Source: Paenibacillus sp. UNC499MF (GTDB taxonomy: Bacteria > Bacillota > Bacilli > Paenibacillales > NBRC-103111). Taken from it: a stretch of DNA of 64,000 nucleotides. Of this stretch, positions 16,433 to 26,148 are shown in pieces (position 1 is the first letter of the stretch; the number at the start of each line of letters is the position of its first letter). Position numbers and translations under genes: made by a program. Where the stretch lies: the NCBI RefSeq assembly GCF_900107975.1, contig NZ_FNVF01000006.1, forward strand, positions 186,001 through 250,000, read 5' to 3'. The notes below the pieces were generated by a model. The model was not told the origin of the DNA, searched no databases, and was given only the letters and a program-made list of their open reading frames with translations.

Positions 16433-18058
16433 TTGAGCAAAAAAAACAGACATAAAGGGCTGCTTCCGGCGGCCGTCATCGCTGCCATGTTAACGGTTAC
16501 GGCGTGCAGCGGCACGGCACCCGAAGAAGCGGCGGCGCCGGATACGGGCGGGGTCCTGGAAGTATCGACGGTACGGGCCAGCGATCCGTATTTGAAATTC
16601 GATCCGGGCGAAACCTTCGACAAAAACGCGGTCTACGATGCGTACGAGAAAGAAACCGGCGTCAAAATCACGAACAAATGGGTGGCGGACGGAAGCCAGT
16701 TCGCGGAAAAGCTGAAAATGTCCATCGCCACAAACGACATACCGGACTTCTTTCCCGTCGATGCGGCTCAGCTTCAGCAGCTTATCGAAGCCGACATGAT
16801 TATGGATCTGACGTCCGTATACGACAAGGTTGCTACCGAAAACACGAAAAAAATGATGACGATGGACGGAGGTCTTCAGATGAAGTCGGCCACGTTCGAC
16901 GGCAAGCTGATGGCCATTCCTTCGACATCGAATCCTTATTACGCCCAGTTTTTGTGGGTGCGGACGGATTGGCTGAAAAAATTGAACCTGCCCGAGCCGA
17001 AAACGATGGAGGATGTCGCCAAAATCGCGGAAGCTTTTAAGACGAAGGACCCCGGAGGAACAGGCAAAGCTTACGGTCTGGCATTCAACAAAAACCTGTT
17101 CGACGGAGCCCTCGGCGTCACCGGCTTCCTGAACGGATATCACGCTTACACGAATCAGTGGCTGGATGACGGCACCGGCAAGCTTCAGTTCGGGGACATT
17201 CAGCCCCAGATGAAGGAAGCGCTGCAGGGACTTCAAGATCTGTACAAGAAAGGTCTGATAGATCCGGAATTCGCTGTCAAGGATGCGACGAAAGCTTCCG
17301 AGATGCTGTACAACGACAGCATCGGCATGGCGTACGGGGCGGAATGGATGCCGGCCCAGCTGGCCAGCGGTGCGGTCAAGGACGGCAAAGTCGTGCAGGA
17401 GTGGGGCGTATTCCCGCTTCCGTCCTCGGACGGAAAACCCGCCAAGTCCCAAATCGGGCTGGGCGTGGATAAGTACTATGTCGTGTCGAAGAAGGCGAAG
17501 CATCCGGAGGCGGTCATCAAGCTGCTAAACCACTGGATCGTCGTGAACAACAGTCAGAGCGAAGAGAGCAAGGTATACGAGTTCGGCAAGGACAAAGTAG
17601 AGAAATCGAGCAACTACTGGCTGCTGAACCCGATATTCGTCAACAATCAGACCAATGACAACGGTGAAGTGCTTCCCGATGCGATCGCCAATAAAGACGA
17701 AAGCAAACTGAAGACGAAGGATCAGAAGACCCGTTACGGGCGCGCGATGAAATATGTCAACGGGGATACGAGCATGTGGTGGGAATACTTGATTTCCGGT
17801 CCTAAGGGTGCCGTCTCGCTGTATCCGGACATGAAGAAGAACAATCAGTTCGAACAGAACAAGTTTTACGGAGCGCCTACGCCGACCATGGTGGAAAAAG
17901 GGGCGATCTTGAACAAAAAGCGGGATGAAGTGTTCGTTAAAATCATCATGAACCAGGTGTCTGCCGATGAGTTCGACAAATTCGTCGCGGACTGGAAAAG
18001 CATGGGCGGCAACGAAATCACGAAAGAAGTCAACGACTGGTACAGCAAAAACAAATAG
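16433..18058 (+). CDS. ABC transporter extracellular solute-binding lipoprotein (family 1, LplA-like)
   Basis: 541 residues starting at TTG 16433 behind AGGAGGGG. A lipoprotein signal peptide ends in LTVTAC with the lipidated Cys at 25. The mature part has the long LplA-type solute-binding fold (TGVKITNKW, SIATNDIPDFFPV, WVRTDWLKKLNLPEPKT). Such proteins sit on the outer face of the membrane and deliver oligosaccharides or sugar derivatives to LplB/LplC-type permeases, which follow here. No ATPase is encoded in the locus, as is normal: a shared MsmX-type ATPase is used. The sugar is unknown. Confidence 0.93.
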   Translation: MSKKNRHKGLLPAAVIAAMLTVTACSGTAPEEAAAPDTGGVLEVSTVRASDPYLKFDPGETFDKNAVYDAYEKETGVKITNKWVADGSQFAEKLKMSIATNDIPDFFPVDAAQLQQLIEADMIMDLTSVYDKVATENTKKMMTMDGGLQMKSATFDGKLMAIPSTSNPYYAQFLWVRTDWLKKLNLPEPKTMEDVAKIAEAFKTKDPGGTGKAYGLAFNKNLFDGALGVTGFLNGYHAYTNQWLDDGTGKLQFGDIQPQMKEALQGLQDLYKKGLIDPEFAVKDATKASEMLYNDSIGMAYGAEWMPAQLASGAVKDGKVVQEWGVFPLPSSDGKPAKSQIGLGVDKYYVVSKKAKHPEAVIKLLNHWIVVNNSQSEESKVYEFGKDKVEKSSNYWLLNPIFVNNQTNDNGEVLPDAIANKDESKLKTKDQKTRYGRAMKYVNGDTSMWWEYLISGPKGAVSLYPDMKKNNQFEQNKFYGAPTPTMVEKGAILNKKRDEVFVKIIMNQVSADEFDKFVADWKSMGGNEITKEVNDWYSKNK

Positions 18059-18101
18059 GGCGGAAGCCGCCCGATGCGGATGAATTCAGTCAAAATCCTT
18101 G

Positions 18102-18136
18102 GAGGGGGATCGGAAAGGATACGATCCCTCTTTTTC
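18102..18136 (+). terminator. Intercistronic terminator/attenuator after the binding-protein gene
   Basis: GGGGGATCG and CGATCCCTC pair (one G-T) around GAAAGGATA and are followed by TTTTTCT. It lies between the binding protein and the first permease and would lower permease expression relative to the abundant lipoprotein. Confidence 0.75.
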
Positions 18137-18169
18137 TATCTATATGAAGCTGACAAGGCAGGTGAGGGT

Positions 18170-19075
18170 ATGCATACGCGGTTTCGGACTTTGAGGAGGG
18201 AATGGCCTCTCCATCTGATGGTAGTGCCGGGTCTGATTATTGTATTTATATTCAGCTATATCCCGATGGCGGGAATTATGATGGCTTTTCAGAAATATAT
18301 CCCGTCCAAAGGGTTATTCGGTTCACCGTTCGTGGGGCTGAAAAATTTTCGTTTCCTGATGGACTACCCGGATATCGGACAAATATTTTTCAACACCCTG
18401 TTTATAGCGACGATGAAAATCGCGGCGGGATTAATCGTACCCATTACGATTGCCATTCTGCTGAACGAATTGAGCAGGCAGTGGATCAAACGGACGTTTC
18501 AGACACTCGTCTATCTGCCGCATTTTATGTCCTGGGTGCTGCTCAGCGGCATTCTGATCGACGTGCTTTCACCGTCGTCGGGGATCGTCAACCAGCTCCT
18601 CGGCGTCTTCGGAATGCAGCCCGTTTTTTTTCTGGGGGATAACGCCTGGTTTCCTTACGTAATGGTCATTTCGGACGTATGGAAGGAATTCGGCTTCGGA
18701 ACCATCGTGTATCTGGCCGCTCTTACGGGCATCAATCCGTCGCTCTATGAGGCTGCGGAGATGGATGGGGCGGGACGCTGGAAGCAGACCCTCTACATCA
18801 CCCTTCCGGGGATGATGCCGATTATCGTGCTCATGCTTACGCTGAATATCGGCAATGTGCTTAATGCCGGGTTCGACCAGATTTTCAATCTGTACAGCCC
18901 TCAGGTTTATGAAAGCGCGGACATTATCGACACGTTCGTCTTCCGCATGGGGGTGCAGCAATCGCAGTTCGGTTTCGCTACGGCGGTCGGACTTCTGAAG
19001 TCGGTCGTTTCGTTCTTCCTGATTTCGATATCGTATCTGCTTGCGTACCGCTTCGCCAATTACCGGATTTTCTGA
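18170..19075 (+). CDS. Carbohydrate ABC transporter permease, LplB-like
   Basis: 301 residues from the ATG at 18170; earlier in-frame starts would lie within the terminator hairpin. Six membrane helices are visible (first: LMVVPGLIIVFIFSYI). The EAA loop that docks the ATPase is EAAEMDGAGRWKQTLYITLPGM (about residues 200-220, given here as the family landmark EAAEMDGAGRWKQ). This is the CUT1-type LplB/UgpA permease subfamily, pairing with the next gene. GGTGAGGG precedes the ATG only 3-4 bases away, a poor spacing, so translation may be modest. Confidence 0.92.
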   Translation: MHTRFRTLRREWPLHLMVVPGLIIVFIFSYIPMAGIMMAFQKYIPSKGLFGSPFVGLKNFRFLMDYPDIGQIFFNTLFIATMKIAAGLIVPITIAILLNELSRQWIKRTFQTLVYLPHFMSWVLLSGILIDVLSPSSGIVNQLLGVFGMQPVFFLGDNAWFPYVMVISDVWKEFGFGTIVYLAALTGINPSLYEAAEMDGAGRWKQTLYITLPGMMPIIVLMLTLNIGNVLNAGFDQIFNLYSPQVYESADIIDTFVFRMGVQQSQFGFATAVGLLKSVVSFFLISISYLLAYRFANYRIF

Positions 19076-19087
19076 GGAGGGATTGCC

Positions 19088-19972
19088 TTGCGCCACAACT
19101 TGACCCTGGGCAGGAGACTGTTTCTGATCGGAAACGCCGTGTTTCTCGCCCTCATTTCTTTCGCGTGTCTCATGCCCATCATTCACATCCTGGCCATCTC
19201 GCTCAGCTCGGGAGCGGCCGCTTCCGCCGGCAAGGTGCTGCTCTGGCCCGTCGATTTTACGACAGCCGCCTACGACAACGTATTCGGCAAGCCGGAATAC
19301 TTGCGGGCCTTCTGGATATCCGTCCAGCGGGTCGTGCTGGGAACGGCGATCAGCATGTTTCTGACGATCCTTACGGCGTATCCGTTGTCGAAGGACCCCC
19401 GAGTGTTCCGCATGCGGACCTTTTACGTGTGGATTTTCGTGTTTACGATCCTGTTCAGCGGAGGTCTTATTCCGTGGTACATGACGATCAAAACGCTCGG
19501 CCTGATCGATACGGTCTGGGCGCTCGTTCTTCCGGGAGCGCTGCCCGTATTCAACGTGATACTTCTGCTGAATTTTTACCGGAGTCTGCCGAAAGAGCTT
19601 GAAGAATCGGCCCGTATCGACGGAGCCGGCCATTTTGCGACCTTGTGGAAGATTTACGCTCCGCTTTCTCTACCCGCACTGGCGACGACGGGCTTGTTTA
19701 CGGTGGTCGGCCATTGGAACAGCTGGTTCGACGGCATGATTCTCATGAACCATCCCGATAAATATCCGCTGCAGACGTTCCTCCAGACCATTATCATCAA
19801 CATGGACTTCCGGTTTATCAAAGCGCAGGACGCCGAGCTGCTGGTCAAATTGTCGGACCGCACCAGCAAAGCCGCCCAGATTTTCGTCGCCGCTTTTCCC
19901 GTTCTTCTGGTGTATCCGTTCCTTCAGCGTTTCTTCATTAAAGGAATTGTGATGGGGAGTGTCAAAGAATAA
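19088..19972 (+). CDS. Carbohydrate ABC transporter permease, LplC/YtcP-like
   Basis: 294 residues with TTG start at 19088 behind GAGGAGGG, 12 bases after the previous stop. Six membrane helices; the ATPase-docking EAA loop is EESARIDGAGHFATLWKI. Conserved LplC features include FSGGLIPWYMTIK and VGHWNSWFDGMIL. It forms the heterodimeric channel with the LplB-like protein. Confidence 0.93.
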   Translation: MRHNLTLGRRLFLIGNAVFLALISFACLMPIIHILAISLSSGAAASAGKVLLWPVDFTTAAYDNVFGKPEYLRAFWISVQRVVLGTAISMFLTILTAYPLSKDPRVFRMRTFYVWIFVFTILFSGGLIPWYMTIKTLGLIDTVWALVLPGALPVFNVILLLNFYRSLPKELEESARIDGAGHFATLWKIYAPLSLPALATTGLFTVVGHWNSWFDGMILMNHPDKYPLQTFLQTIIINMDFRFIKAQDAELLVKLSDRTSKAAQIFVAAFPVLLVYPFLQRFFIKGIVMGSVKE

Positions 19973-20008
19973 CGGGACGGGTATTCGAGCGTAAGGGGAG
20001 CGGTATTC

Positions 20009-21739
20009 ATGAAACTCAATCTCAGCCTGCAGGACTCCTCCATTTTCAAAAAAATTATGGCGGTATTTATGGCCGCCCTGCTTCCGATCATGGCCATCAC
20101 CTGGCTGATTAATGAAAAGGGGTCGGAGAGTATCCGCGAGGAAAGGTCCCAGTCCATCCTGAACACGACGCGGTATTACCTGGACTCGCTGGACAAGGAG
20201 GCGGACCGGATCAACCGGTTTCTGCCGAATTACGTAACGGACAGCGATCTTCAGGAAATCGCCGCGATGGGCAATGAACTGTCGGACTACGACCGGTCCC
20301 AAAAAATTTTGGGCATTCAGAAGCGCCTGAACCTGACCAAAGATTCGAGCGCGTTCATTCAGGAAGTGAAAGCCTATGTGCCGCTCATCCAGCGGACACT
20401 GCTCAGCGTGAAATACGATACCTTCGTGGATTTGGAGGAATATGAAGCGCTTCAGCTGCGGAACAAGCGGCCCGACGAGCCCTTCGTGTTCTGGGACGAC
20501 CGGCTGTTCCTGAGCATGCAGGTACCCTCGAACTCGGCCCGGGAGCCGCTGTACGTAATCGGCGTCGAGCTGTCGACGGCCAAAATCAGACAGTCGCTGG
20601 CGCAGATCAGCGGCTCCTTCGGCGGGGAAACGCTGCTGATCAATACGGACCGCGGATGGAATTTTCAGAGCGGTGAAGATCCGGGGCTGCTGGCGACGGC
20701 GAAGGCTTTTATCACGGAAAAAAGCGCGGAAGGAAAGAAACAGGGGTTCGAGACGATTACGGTCGGCAGTGACCGGTATTTGGCGGTCTACAATTACTCG
20801 ACCTTGTGGAACTCGTATTCGGTCAGCTGCATTCCCGAGAATACCCTGCTCGGACCTATCCAGACTTACCGGGTATGGTTCAGATGGGCGTGCGTTCTGG
20901 CGGTGGCGGTCGTCTTGTTCTTCTCGTTCTTCCTGTTCCGGCTTATATACCGGCCGCTGTTCAAGCTCGTACAGTCGTTCAGACGTGTCCAGCAGAACCG
21001 GCTGGAGCTGATTCCGGTCGACCGGGGTAACGACGAATTCGGGTATTTGTACCATGCGTTCAATCAGACGATCCATTCGCTGAGGGAACTGATCGAGCAA
21101 AATTACGAGCAGCAAATCCGCAGCCAGCGCTCGGAACTGAAACGGCTGCAATCCCAGATTAATCCGCACTTTTTGTACAACTGCTTTTTTGTCCTGTGCC
21201 GTCTGATTAAGTCGGAGCATAAGGAGAAAGCTTACCAATTCTGTTTGTATATCGGGGATTATTTTCATTTTATTACCCGTAACGATGAGGACGAGATCCC
21301 GCTTTCGCTTGAGATCAATCATTCGCGTACTTACGTGGATATGCAGAAGGTATGCTATGGTGACCGCATTGGAGCGGTGTTCGAAGTGGAGGAGTTTGAC
21401 ACGCGCGTTCCCCGACTGATCCTTCAGCCCATTATAGAGAACGCTTACAAACATGCGCTCGGAAGCACGCCCGGCGCCGGTCTGCTCCGGATCTGGAGCC
21501 GCAGAGACGCGAAGGGAATCGCCATCTATGTGGAAGATAACGGCACAACCTTGACGGACGAAGGGCTTGGCAAACTCCGCAGGCGTCTGGCGGACGGAGG
21601 CCGTGAGCTTGAAGAGACGACAGGTCTCGTCAACGTGCACCGGAGAATACAGCTCCGCTATGGGGCCGGATACGGAATTACCGTGGACAGGTCGGAGCTG
21701 GGCGGTCTGAAGGCAGGCATTCACATCGGAAACAGCTAG
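20009..21739 (+). CDS. YesM-like sensor histidine kinase
   Basis: 576 residues. A helix at about 14-32, an extracellular Cache-type sensor (33-285), a second helix (WACVLAVAVVLFFSFFLF, about 292-310) and a HAMP-like linker lead to the His_kinase domain with SQINPHFLYNCFF (His near 388) and a GHKL ATPase (PIIENAYKHAL, VEDNG). This is the Lyt/YesM class that partners with AraC-type response regulators and commonly controls the adjacent sugar transporter by sensing substrate or loaded binding protein. It is 36 bases after the permease gene and 13 before the regulator gene, so one operon. Confidence 0.93.
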   Translation: MKLNLSLQDSSIFKKIMAVFMAALLPIMAITWLINEKGSESIREERSQSILNTTRYYLDSLDKEADRINRFLPNYVTDSDLQEIAAMGNELSDYDRSQKILGIQKRLNLTKDSSAFIQEVKAYVPLIQRTLLSVKYDTFVDLEEYEALQLRNKRPDEPFVFWDDRLFLSMQVPSNSAREPLYVIGVELSTAKIRQSLAQISGSFGGETLLINTDRGWNFQSGEDPGLLATAKAFITEKSAEGKKQGFETITVGSDRYLAVYNYSTLWNSYSVSCIPENTLLGPIQTYRVWFRWACVLAVAVVLFFSFFLFRLIYRPLFKLVQSFRRVQQNRLELIPVDRGNDEFGYLYHAFNQTIHSLRELIEQNYEQQIRSQRSELKRLQSQINPHFLYNCFFVLCRLIKSEHKEKAYQFCLYIGDYFHFITRNDEDEIPLSLEINHSRTYVDMQKVCYGDRIGAVFEVEEFDTRVPRLILQPIIENAYKHALGSTPGAGLLRIWSRRDAKGIAIYVEDNGTTLTDEGLGKLRRRLADGGRELEETTGLVNVHRRIQLRYGAGYGITVDRSELGGLKAGIHIGNS

Positions 21740-21752
21740 AGGAGGGAACAGA

Positions 21753-23429
21753 ATGTACCGGCTGCTGATTGTAGACGATATCCCGATTATCGTGGAGGGA
21801 CTGAAGGAGCTTTTCGAGGAAACCCCGCAGCTTTCCCTGGAAATTCACACCGCATATTCCGGGGAAGAGGCGTTGGAGCTGCTGAAGAACAAGCGGATCG
21901 ATCTCGTCATCTCGGATATTAAAATGCCGGGGCTGGAGGGCATCGGTCTGCTCCGGGAAATCAAGACTAACTGGCCTGGGTGCAAAGTGATTTTTCTGAC
22001 CGGCTACAATGATTTCCAATATGTGCAGAATGCGGTCAAATACGGAGGCTTCGATTATCTCCTGAAAATAGAAAGCGACGAGAAAATCATCGCCGCCGTA
22101 ACGCGGGCAATCGGCAAGCTCGACGAAGAAAAAGCGCGCGAAGAAATGTTCGAACGCGCCGAGGAGAGCATGAAGAGGGCGCTGCCTTCCCTGCAGAAAG
22201 AATATGTAAGCAGTCTGCTTCAGGGAAAAAGGCCCGACGCGGAGCAGCTTGACCGCCATTTCCGGGAGATCGGTATCCCCCTTGGGGGGAAAGAGCCGGT
22301 TTTGCTGCTTCTCGGCAGAGTGGACGTGTGGAGAGAAATGGTGACGCCGCCGGATAAAGCGCTTTTCGTATATGCCGTACAAAATATCGCCGAAGAAATT
22401 TTGTCGCCGGGCGCACGCGTCTACACGTACGTATACGACCAGGTGAAAATCGCCTGGTTTATCCAGCCGGGCGGATCATCGTGCTCTGGGACGGATATTT
22501 CCCGTACCGACTGGGAAAAGACGCGGCACTTCACGGGAAATGCCCTTGAAACGATCCAGCGGGCCTGCAAAAATCTGCTGAAGCTGCCGGTTTCTTTTGT
22601 GGTAGGCAAAAATCCGGTTTCGTGGGCGGACGCTGCCGACAAATTTCATGAGCTGAAATATAACTTTTTGTTCGGAGCCGGCCTCGGAAATGAAATCATT
22701 CTGACGGAACCCGTTCCCGAAAATCACGGAGAAACCGGCCAGGTGCAGAAAAGAAGCGAGTTTTTTACGGCTGCCCGCGTGCAGCTGCTCGGAAAATGCC
22801 TGGAGAACGGTCACCGCTGCGAATTTTTTAACGTATACAAGGAGATCAGCGATCTGTGGGAAAGCGAGGACTGGCCGTTTGAGCGGAAAAAAGAAGTGTA
22901 TCACTCTCTTTCAGCCGTTTTCCTGGCGTATGTGAACAAAAATGACGAACTGAGGGCGCACCTGAACAGCAGCCACGACTTGTCGATCTTGTTCCATTGT
23001 GAGGCAGATTTGTCGGTCGCCGAGCTTAAAGCGTACTTTTTGCAGACGGCGGAGCTTATCTTTGACTGGAACGGAGAGCAGGCGGCCCATTTTCCGGACG
23101 AGCTTGTCCATCGGGTTCACACATATATAGAAGATAATCTCGCGAAGGATATTTCGCTGAACGCCATTGCCGACCACGTCGGCCTTAATCCGTCGTACTT
23201 GTCCCGGCTTTATAAACAGATGACGGGAATCGGACTGTCCGATTATATTAACGATTACCGGAATTTGAAAGCCAAGGAGCTGCTGTTGGGCAGTCCGATG
23301 CGGGTAGGAGAAATCGCCGCTTTGCTGGGCTACAATTCGGCCCTGGCTTTTATCCGGTTTTTCAAAAAGCAGAACGAATCCACTCCGCAGGAATACCGGA
23401 GCCGGAGGGCGAGCGGCGACAACGGCTGA
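21753..23429 (+). CDS. YesN-like AraC-family response regulator
   Basis: 558 residues. Receiver domain at 1-120 (IVDDIPIIVEG; phospho-acceptor Asp55 in VISDIKMPG; Lys in DYLLKIESD). A long central region (about 130-450) has no clear family. The C-terminal 100 residues form a double AraC-type helix-turn-helix (ISLNAIADHVGLNPSYLSRL, and MRVGEIAALLGYNSALAFIR ... FFKKQ). Partner of the YesM-like kinase; likely targets are the transporter promoter and the dehydrogenase promoter, which share an AGTATATG element. Confidence 0.94.
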   Translation: MYRLLIVDDIPIIVEGLKELFEETPQLSLEIHTAYSGEEALELLKNKRIDLVISDIKMPGLEGIGLLREIKTNWPGCKVIFLTGYNDFQYVQNAVKYGGFDYLLKIESDEKIIAAVTRAIGKLDEEKAREEMFERAEESMKRALPSLQKEYVSSLLQGKRPDAEQLDRHFREIGIPLGGKEPVLLLLGRVDVWREMVTPPDKALFVYAVQNIAEEILSPGARVYTYVYDQVKIAWFIQPGGSSCSGTDISRTDWEKTRHFTGNALETIQRACKNLLKLPVSFVVGKNPVSWADAADKFHELKYNFLFGAGLGNEIILTEPVPENHGETGQVQKRSEFFTAARVQLLGKCLENGHRCEFFNVYKEISDLWESEDWPFERKKEVYHSLSAVFLAYVNKNDELRAHLNSSHDLSILFHCEADLSVAELKAYFLQTAELIFDWNGEQAAHFPDELVHRVHTYIEDNLAKDISLNAIADHVGLNPSYLSRLYKQMTGIGLSDYINDYRNLKAKELLLGSPMRVGEIAALLGYNSALAFIRFFKKQNESTPQEYRSRRASGDNG

Positions 23430-23541
23430 TCGGGAGCAGTGCGGCAGCCAAGGGAAGCGCGGCAGAGCGCGGGAATACCCTTGCCGCTTCTCGTATTGGA
23501 AAGGATTCGAGCGGGCTTACGGAAACGCAGGAGCGCAGGTC

Positions 23542-23559
23542 AACAGAAGTATATGAAAG
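23542..23559 (+). promoter_or_regulatory. Candidate YesN-type regulator site B
   Basis: AACAGAAGTATATGAAAG matches site A (16320-16337) at 14 of 18 positions, with the AGTATATG core identical. It lies about 80 bases upstream of the dehydrogenase start. Confidence 0.35.
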
Positions 23560-23636
23560 TAACCAACAGTCTCTTTAGACCGGTGCCTCTCTCTTGTACA
23601 ATCGGAACATAAGCCGAAGCAAGAGGAGGAAGTAAT

Positions 23637-24914
23637 GTGGCAGCATTAACAGCGGTACTGCTCGGTGCCGGAAGCAGGGGACGTTACATTTACGGCCCGT
23701 ATGCGGAGAAATACCCCCACGAACTCAACATCGTATCCGTAGCGGAGCCCGATGAAGGCAGGCGGAAGCTCATATCGAGGATACACGGAATCAAGCCCGA
23801 ATATGTGTATTCTTCGTGGGAGCAGGCATTCGAGCGGGGGAAAATCGCCGATATTATGATTATCAGCACGCTGGACCGGATGCATTTCGTGCCGGCTATG
23901 AAGGCGCTGGAGCTCGGTTACCACGTTCTGCTGGAAAAACCGATGTCGCCCAAGCTGGAGGAATGCGTTCAGCTCGTGGAGGCGGCCAAATACCATAACC
24001 GGCTTCTCGTCGTCAGCCACGTGCTGCGGTATTCTCTTTTCTGGTCGGGAATCAAACAGCACCTGGATGCCGGAGAGCTCGGCGATATCGCGTCCGTCCA
24101 GCTGACCGAAAATGTGGGCTACGCCCATATGACCCACAGCTATGTACGGGGAAACTGGCGCCGTGCGGAAGAAACAAGTCCCATGATTTTGGCCAAATCG
24201 TGCCACGATCTGGACATTATTTCTTGGCTGATGGGCGGGGAGTGCAAGAGCGTCAGTTCATTCGGCTCCTTGTTTCATTTCAAAAAGGAGAACGCTCCCG
24301 CGGGATCGACCGACAGATGTATCGAAGGCTGCGAGGTCGAGAAGGAATGCCCGTTCTCCGCGCTGAAGCTCTACATTCAGCCGCCGGATCATCCATGGGC
24401 GCGTTACATGACACACGACCTGTCCCAGGAAGGCATCGTAAAGGCGCTGAAGGAAGGACCGTTCGGACGCTGCGTGTACCGCTGCGATAACGATGTCGTG
24501 GATCACCAGGTCGTGAACCTGGAATTTGCCGGCGGAGCGACCGCGGCCTTCACGATGTCCGGGTTTACCCAGGGCGGCGGCAGACGGGTCCAGATCATGG
24601 GGACCCGCGGCGAAATCCTGGGCGACATGGACACGGGCTCGTACACCCTGCACCGCTTCGCTACCGGAGAAGCGGTCGAGGTCCGCTGCAACATCGCGGG
24701 CGACGGGCATGGAGGAGGAGACGAGCGCATGGTCGCCTCCTTCCTGAAGGATGTCCGCGAATACGGCACCGCCCCTGCCGCAAGCCGGACGTCCGCCTCC
24801 GCTTCGCTGCAGAGCCATCTGATGGCGTTCGGCGCGGAAGAATCGCGGCTGCACGGCGGCAAAAGCGTGAGCCTGGCCGATTTTCAACGGGCATCCATGG
24901 CCGGGATCGTATAG
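23637..24914 (+). CDS. Gfo/Idh/MocA-family NAD(P)-dependent oxidoreductase
   Basis: 425 residues from GTG 23637; the ATG two bases earlier is in another frame that stops after four codons, and GAGGAGGAA is well placed. The N-terminal dinucleotide fold has VLLGAGSRGRY (about 7-17), and EKPMSPKLEE carries the conserved Lys of the EKP motif. The catalytic domain includes SCHDLDIISWLMGG with the active-site HD. Four Cys lie in TDRCIEGCEVEKECPFS, an insertion seen in a subset of the family that may hold a metal or serve structure. Members oxidise sugars, inositols or their phosphates; position in the locus suggests it acts on the imported sugar. Confidence 0.9.
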   Translation: MAALTAVLLGAGSRGRYIYGPYAEKYPHELNIVSVAEPDEGRRKLISRIHGIKPEYVYSSWEQAFERGKIADIMIISTLDRMHFVPAMKALELGYHVLLEKPMSPKLEECVQLVEAAKYHNRLLVVSHVLRYSLFWSGIKQHLDAGELGDIASVQLTENVGYAHMTHSYVRGNWRRAEETSPMILAKSCHDLDIISWLMGGECKSVSSFGSLFHFKKENAPAGSTDRCIEGCEVEKECPFSALKLYIQPPDHPWARYMTHDLSQEGIVKALKEGPFGRCVYRCDNDVVDHQVVNLEFAGGATAAFTMSGFTQGGGRRVQIMGTRGEILGDMDTGSYTLHRFATGEAVEVRCNIAGDGHGGGDERMVASFLKDVREYGTAPAASRTSASASLQSHLMAFGAEESRLHGGKSVSLADFQRASMAGIV

Positions 24915-24957
24915 CGGCGGGGCTTGATGCAGGAGCGTTAGAAACGGCATAAAAGAT

Positions 24958-24996
24958 AAAAACCAGGGACTCTTTCATGAGTTTCCTGGTTTTTTA
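24958..24996. terminator. Bidirectional intrinsic terminator
   Basis: AAAAACCAGG and CCTGGTTTTTT pair with an inner GACTC/GAGTT stem. It serves both the dehydrogenase gene and the convergent germination operon 1. Confidence 0.85.
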
Positions 24997-25023
24997 TGAG
25001 ATTCAATCGTGAAGAACCAGTCC

Positions 25024-26148
25024 CTAGAAACTAATCCCCTTCCGTTCGATTTTCACCCGGACATACGGCTCGAACTGGACTTCCTTGTAGTCTTCTTCCC
25101 AGTCCATCTTCTTCCATGCTTGCGGATGAAAAGCCATCAATCTAAGCGCGATACCAAATCCGTCGTGATTCGCTTCCTGTATTTTACGCGTAACGGCTTT
25201 GGCCCGCTCAGTCAGCAGTTTGGAAAGAGCCGTGTTCAGTTTCTGAACCGTCTCTCTTTTGTTCAGCCGGTCCATAGGGTATTCAATGACAGCCGCGTTG
25301 ATCTTCAGCCGGATCTTAACCTTAACCGGGCCGCTCTCCGTCGGCTGTACGTCCATTTTTCGCGAAGCCTTATGGAGATCGACTGTTATAAAACGTTCCG
25401 CTCTCACTTGACGTTCCCGCTCCTGGTCTATGTCGACGGGAAGGGTGAGGCGTGCCGTTTCCCCTTTATGTCCCCCGAGCAGCAGATAGAGAAGAGATTC
25501 CTCCGGAGAAAGGGAAGCCGTCATCCTGTTATGATGAAACAGCGCCGTGCCTTGAACGACGGGTATTTTGTTATGAAGGGAAACGTAGGGAAGGGCAAAA
25601 TCCTGTCCGGGTTTGACAGGCCCGATCGACTGGAAATTCACCCTCGGGGCATTGGTGCTGTCTTCCATATTTTCGAGCAGATGGTCCAGAAAGCGTCCGA
25701 TCAGCTTGGTCCCGACCATTTTCAGGTTGATTAAGTCTTCCGCCCTCCCTTTGACGACCGCAAGCCGTGCGTTCAGGGGGCTTTTCGGATCACGGTAATA
25801 AACATCCATGTATGGCATGATATCCTGGGCGCGGGCCCATTCTTCGCCGAGCAGCAGAACAAGCAGCTTGGACGGGGAGTAATCCCCCGATATTTCGCGA
25901 TCAAGCATGGCACGGGCGTGCTGGGTCGTATTGCTTGTGACCGTGTGGACTTCGTTGGTTTCGTTGCGGCCCCCTTCCACGCTGGATACGTCGGGAAACG
26001 CGACGGTGGATTTGAGCTTGCCGTCTTCTCCCTTGTCGAATCCCCCGATATGGATGATACGTGAGTTTTTGAGAAGCTGCTGATCCCAGCATCCGCAGAG
26101 CAGAAGAAGGATCAGCAGGCTTGCCGCTGTTAGGTATATGCGCTTCAT
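25024..26148 (-). CDS. Spore germination protein, GerAC type (Ger(x)C family), operon 1
   Basis: 374 residues. Lipoprotein signal peptide with lipobox LLLCGC (Cys near 19) followed by WDQ, the family hallmark. Mature regions include ISGDYSPSKLLVLLLGEEWA and the C-terminal GFGIALRLMAFHPQAWKKMDWEEDY that marks Ger(x)C proteins. The C subunit sits on the outer face of the spore inner membrane as part of the GerA-type receptor that senses nutrients. Its ATG overlaps the B gene stop by 4 bases. Order A-B-C on the minus strand is standard. Confidence 0.95.
   Translation of the reverse strand: MKRIYLTAASLLILLLLCGCWDQQLLKNSRIIHIGGFDKGEDGKLKSTVAFPDVSSVEGGRNETNEVHTVTSNTTQHARAMLDREISGDYSPSKLLVLLLGEEWARAQDIMPYMDVYYRDPKSPLNARLAVVKGRAEDLINLKMVGTKLIGRFLDHLLENMEDSTNAPRVNFQSIGPVKPGQDFALPYVSLHNKIPVVQGTALFHHNRMTASLSPEESLLYLLLGGHKGETARLTLPVDIDQERERQVRAERFITVDLHKASRKMDVQPTESGPVKVKIRLKINAAVIEYPMDRLNKRETVQKLNTALSKLLTERAKAVTRKIQEANHDGFGIALRLMAFHPQAWKKMDWEEDYKEVQFEPYVRVKIERKGISF

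Noticed and set aside
19670-21724. Very long minus-strand frame opposite the YesM-like kinase
   Set aside because: Composition is the mirror of the plus-strand coding frame; the plus strand has a complete, recognisable kinase.
23430-23541. GCGCGG-rich dyads after the YesN gene as a terminator
   Set aside because: Weak pairing and no T tract.
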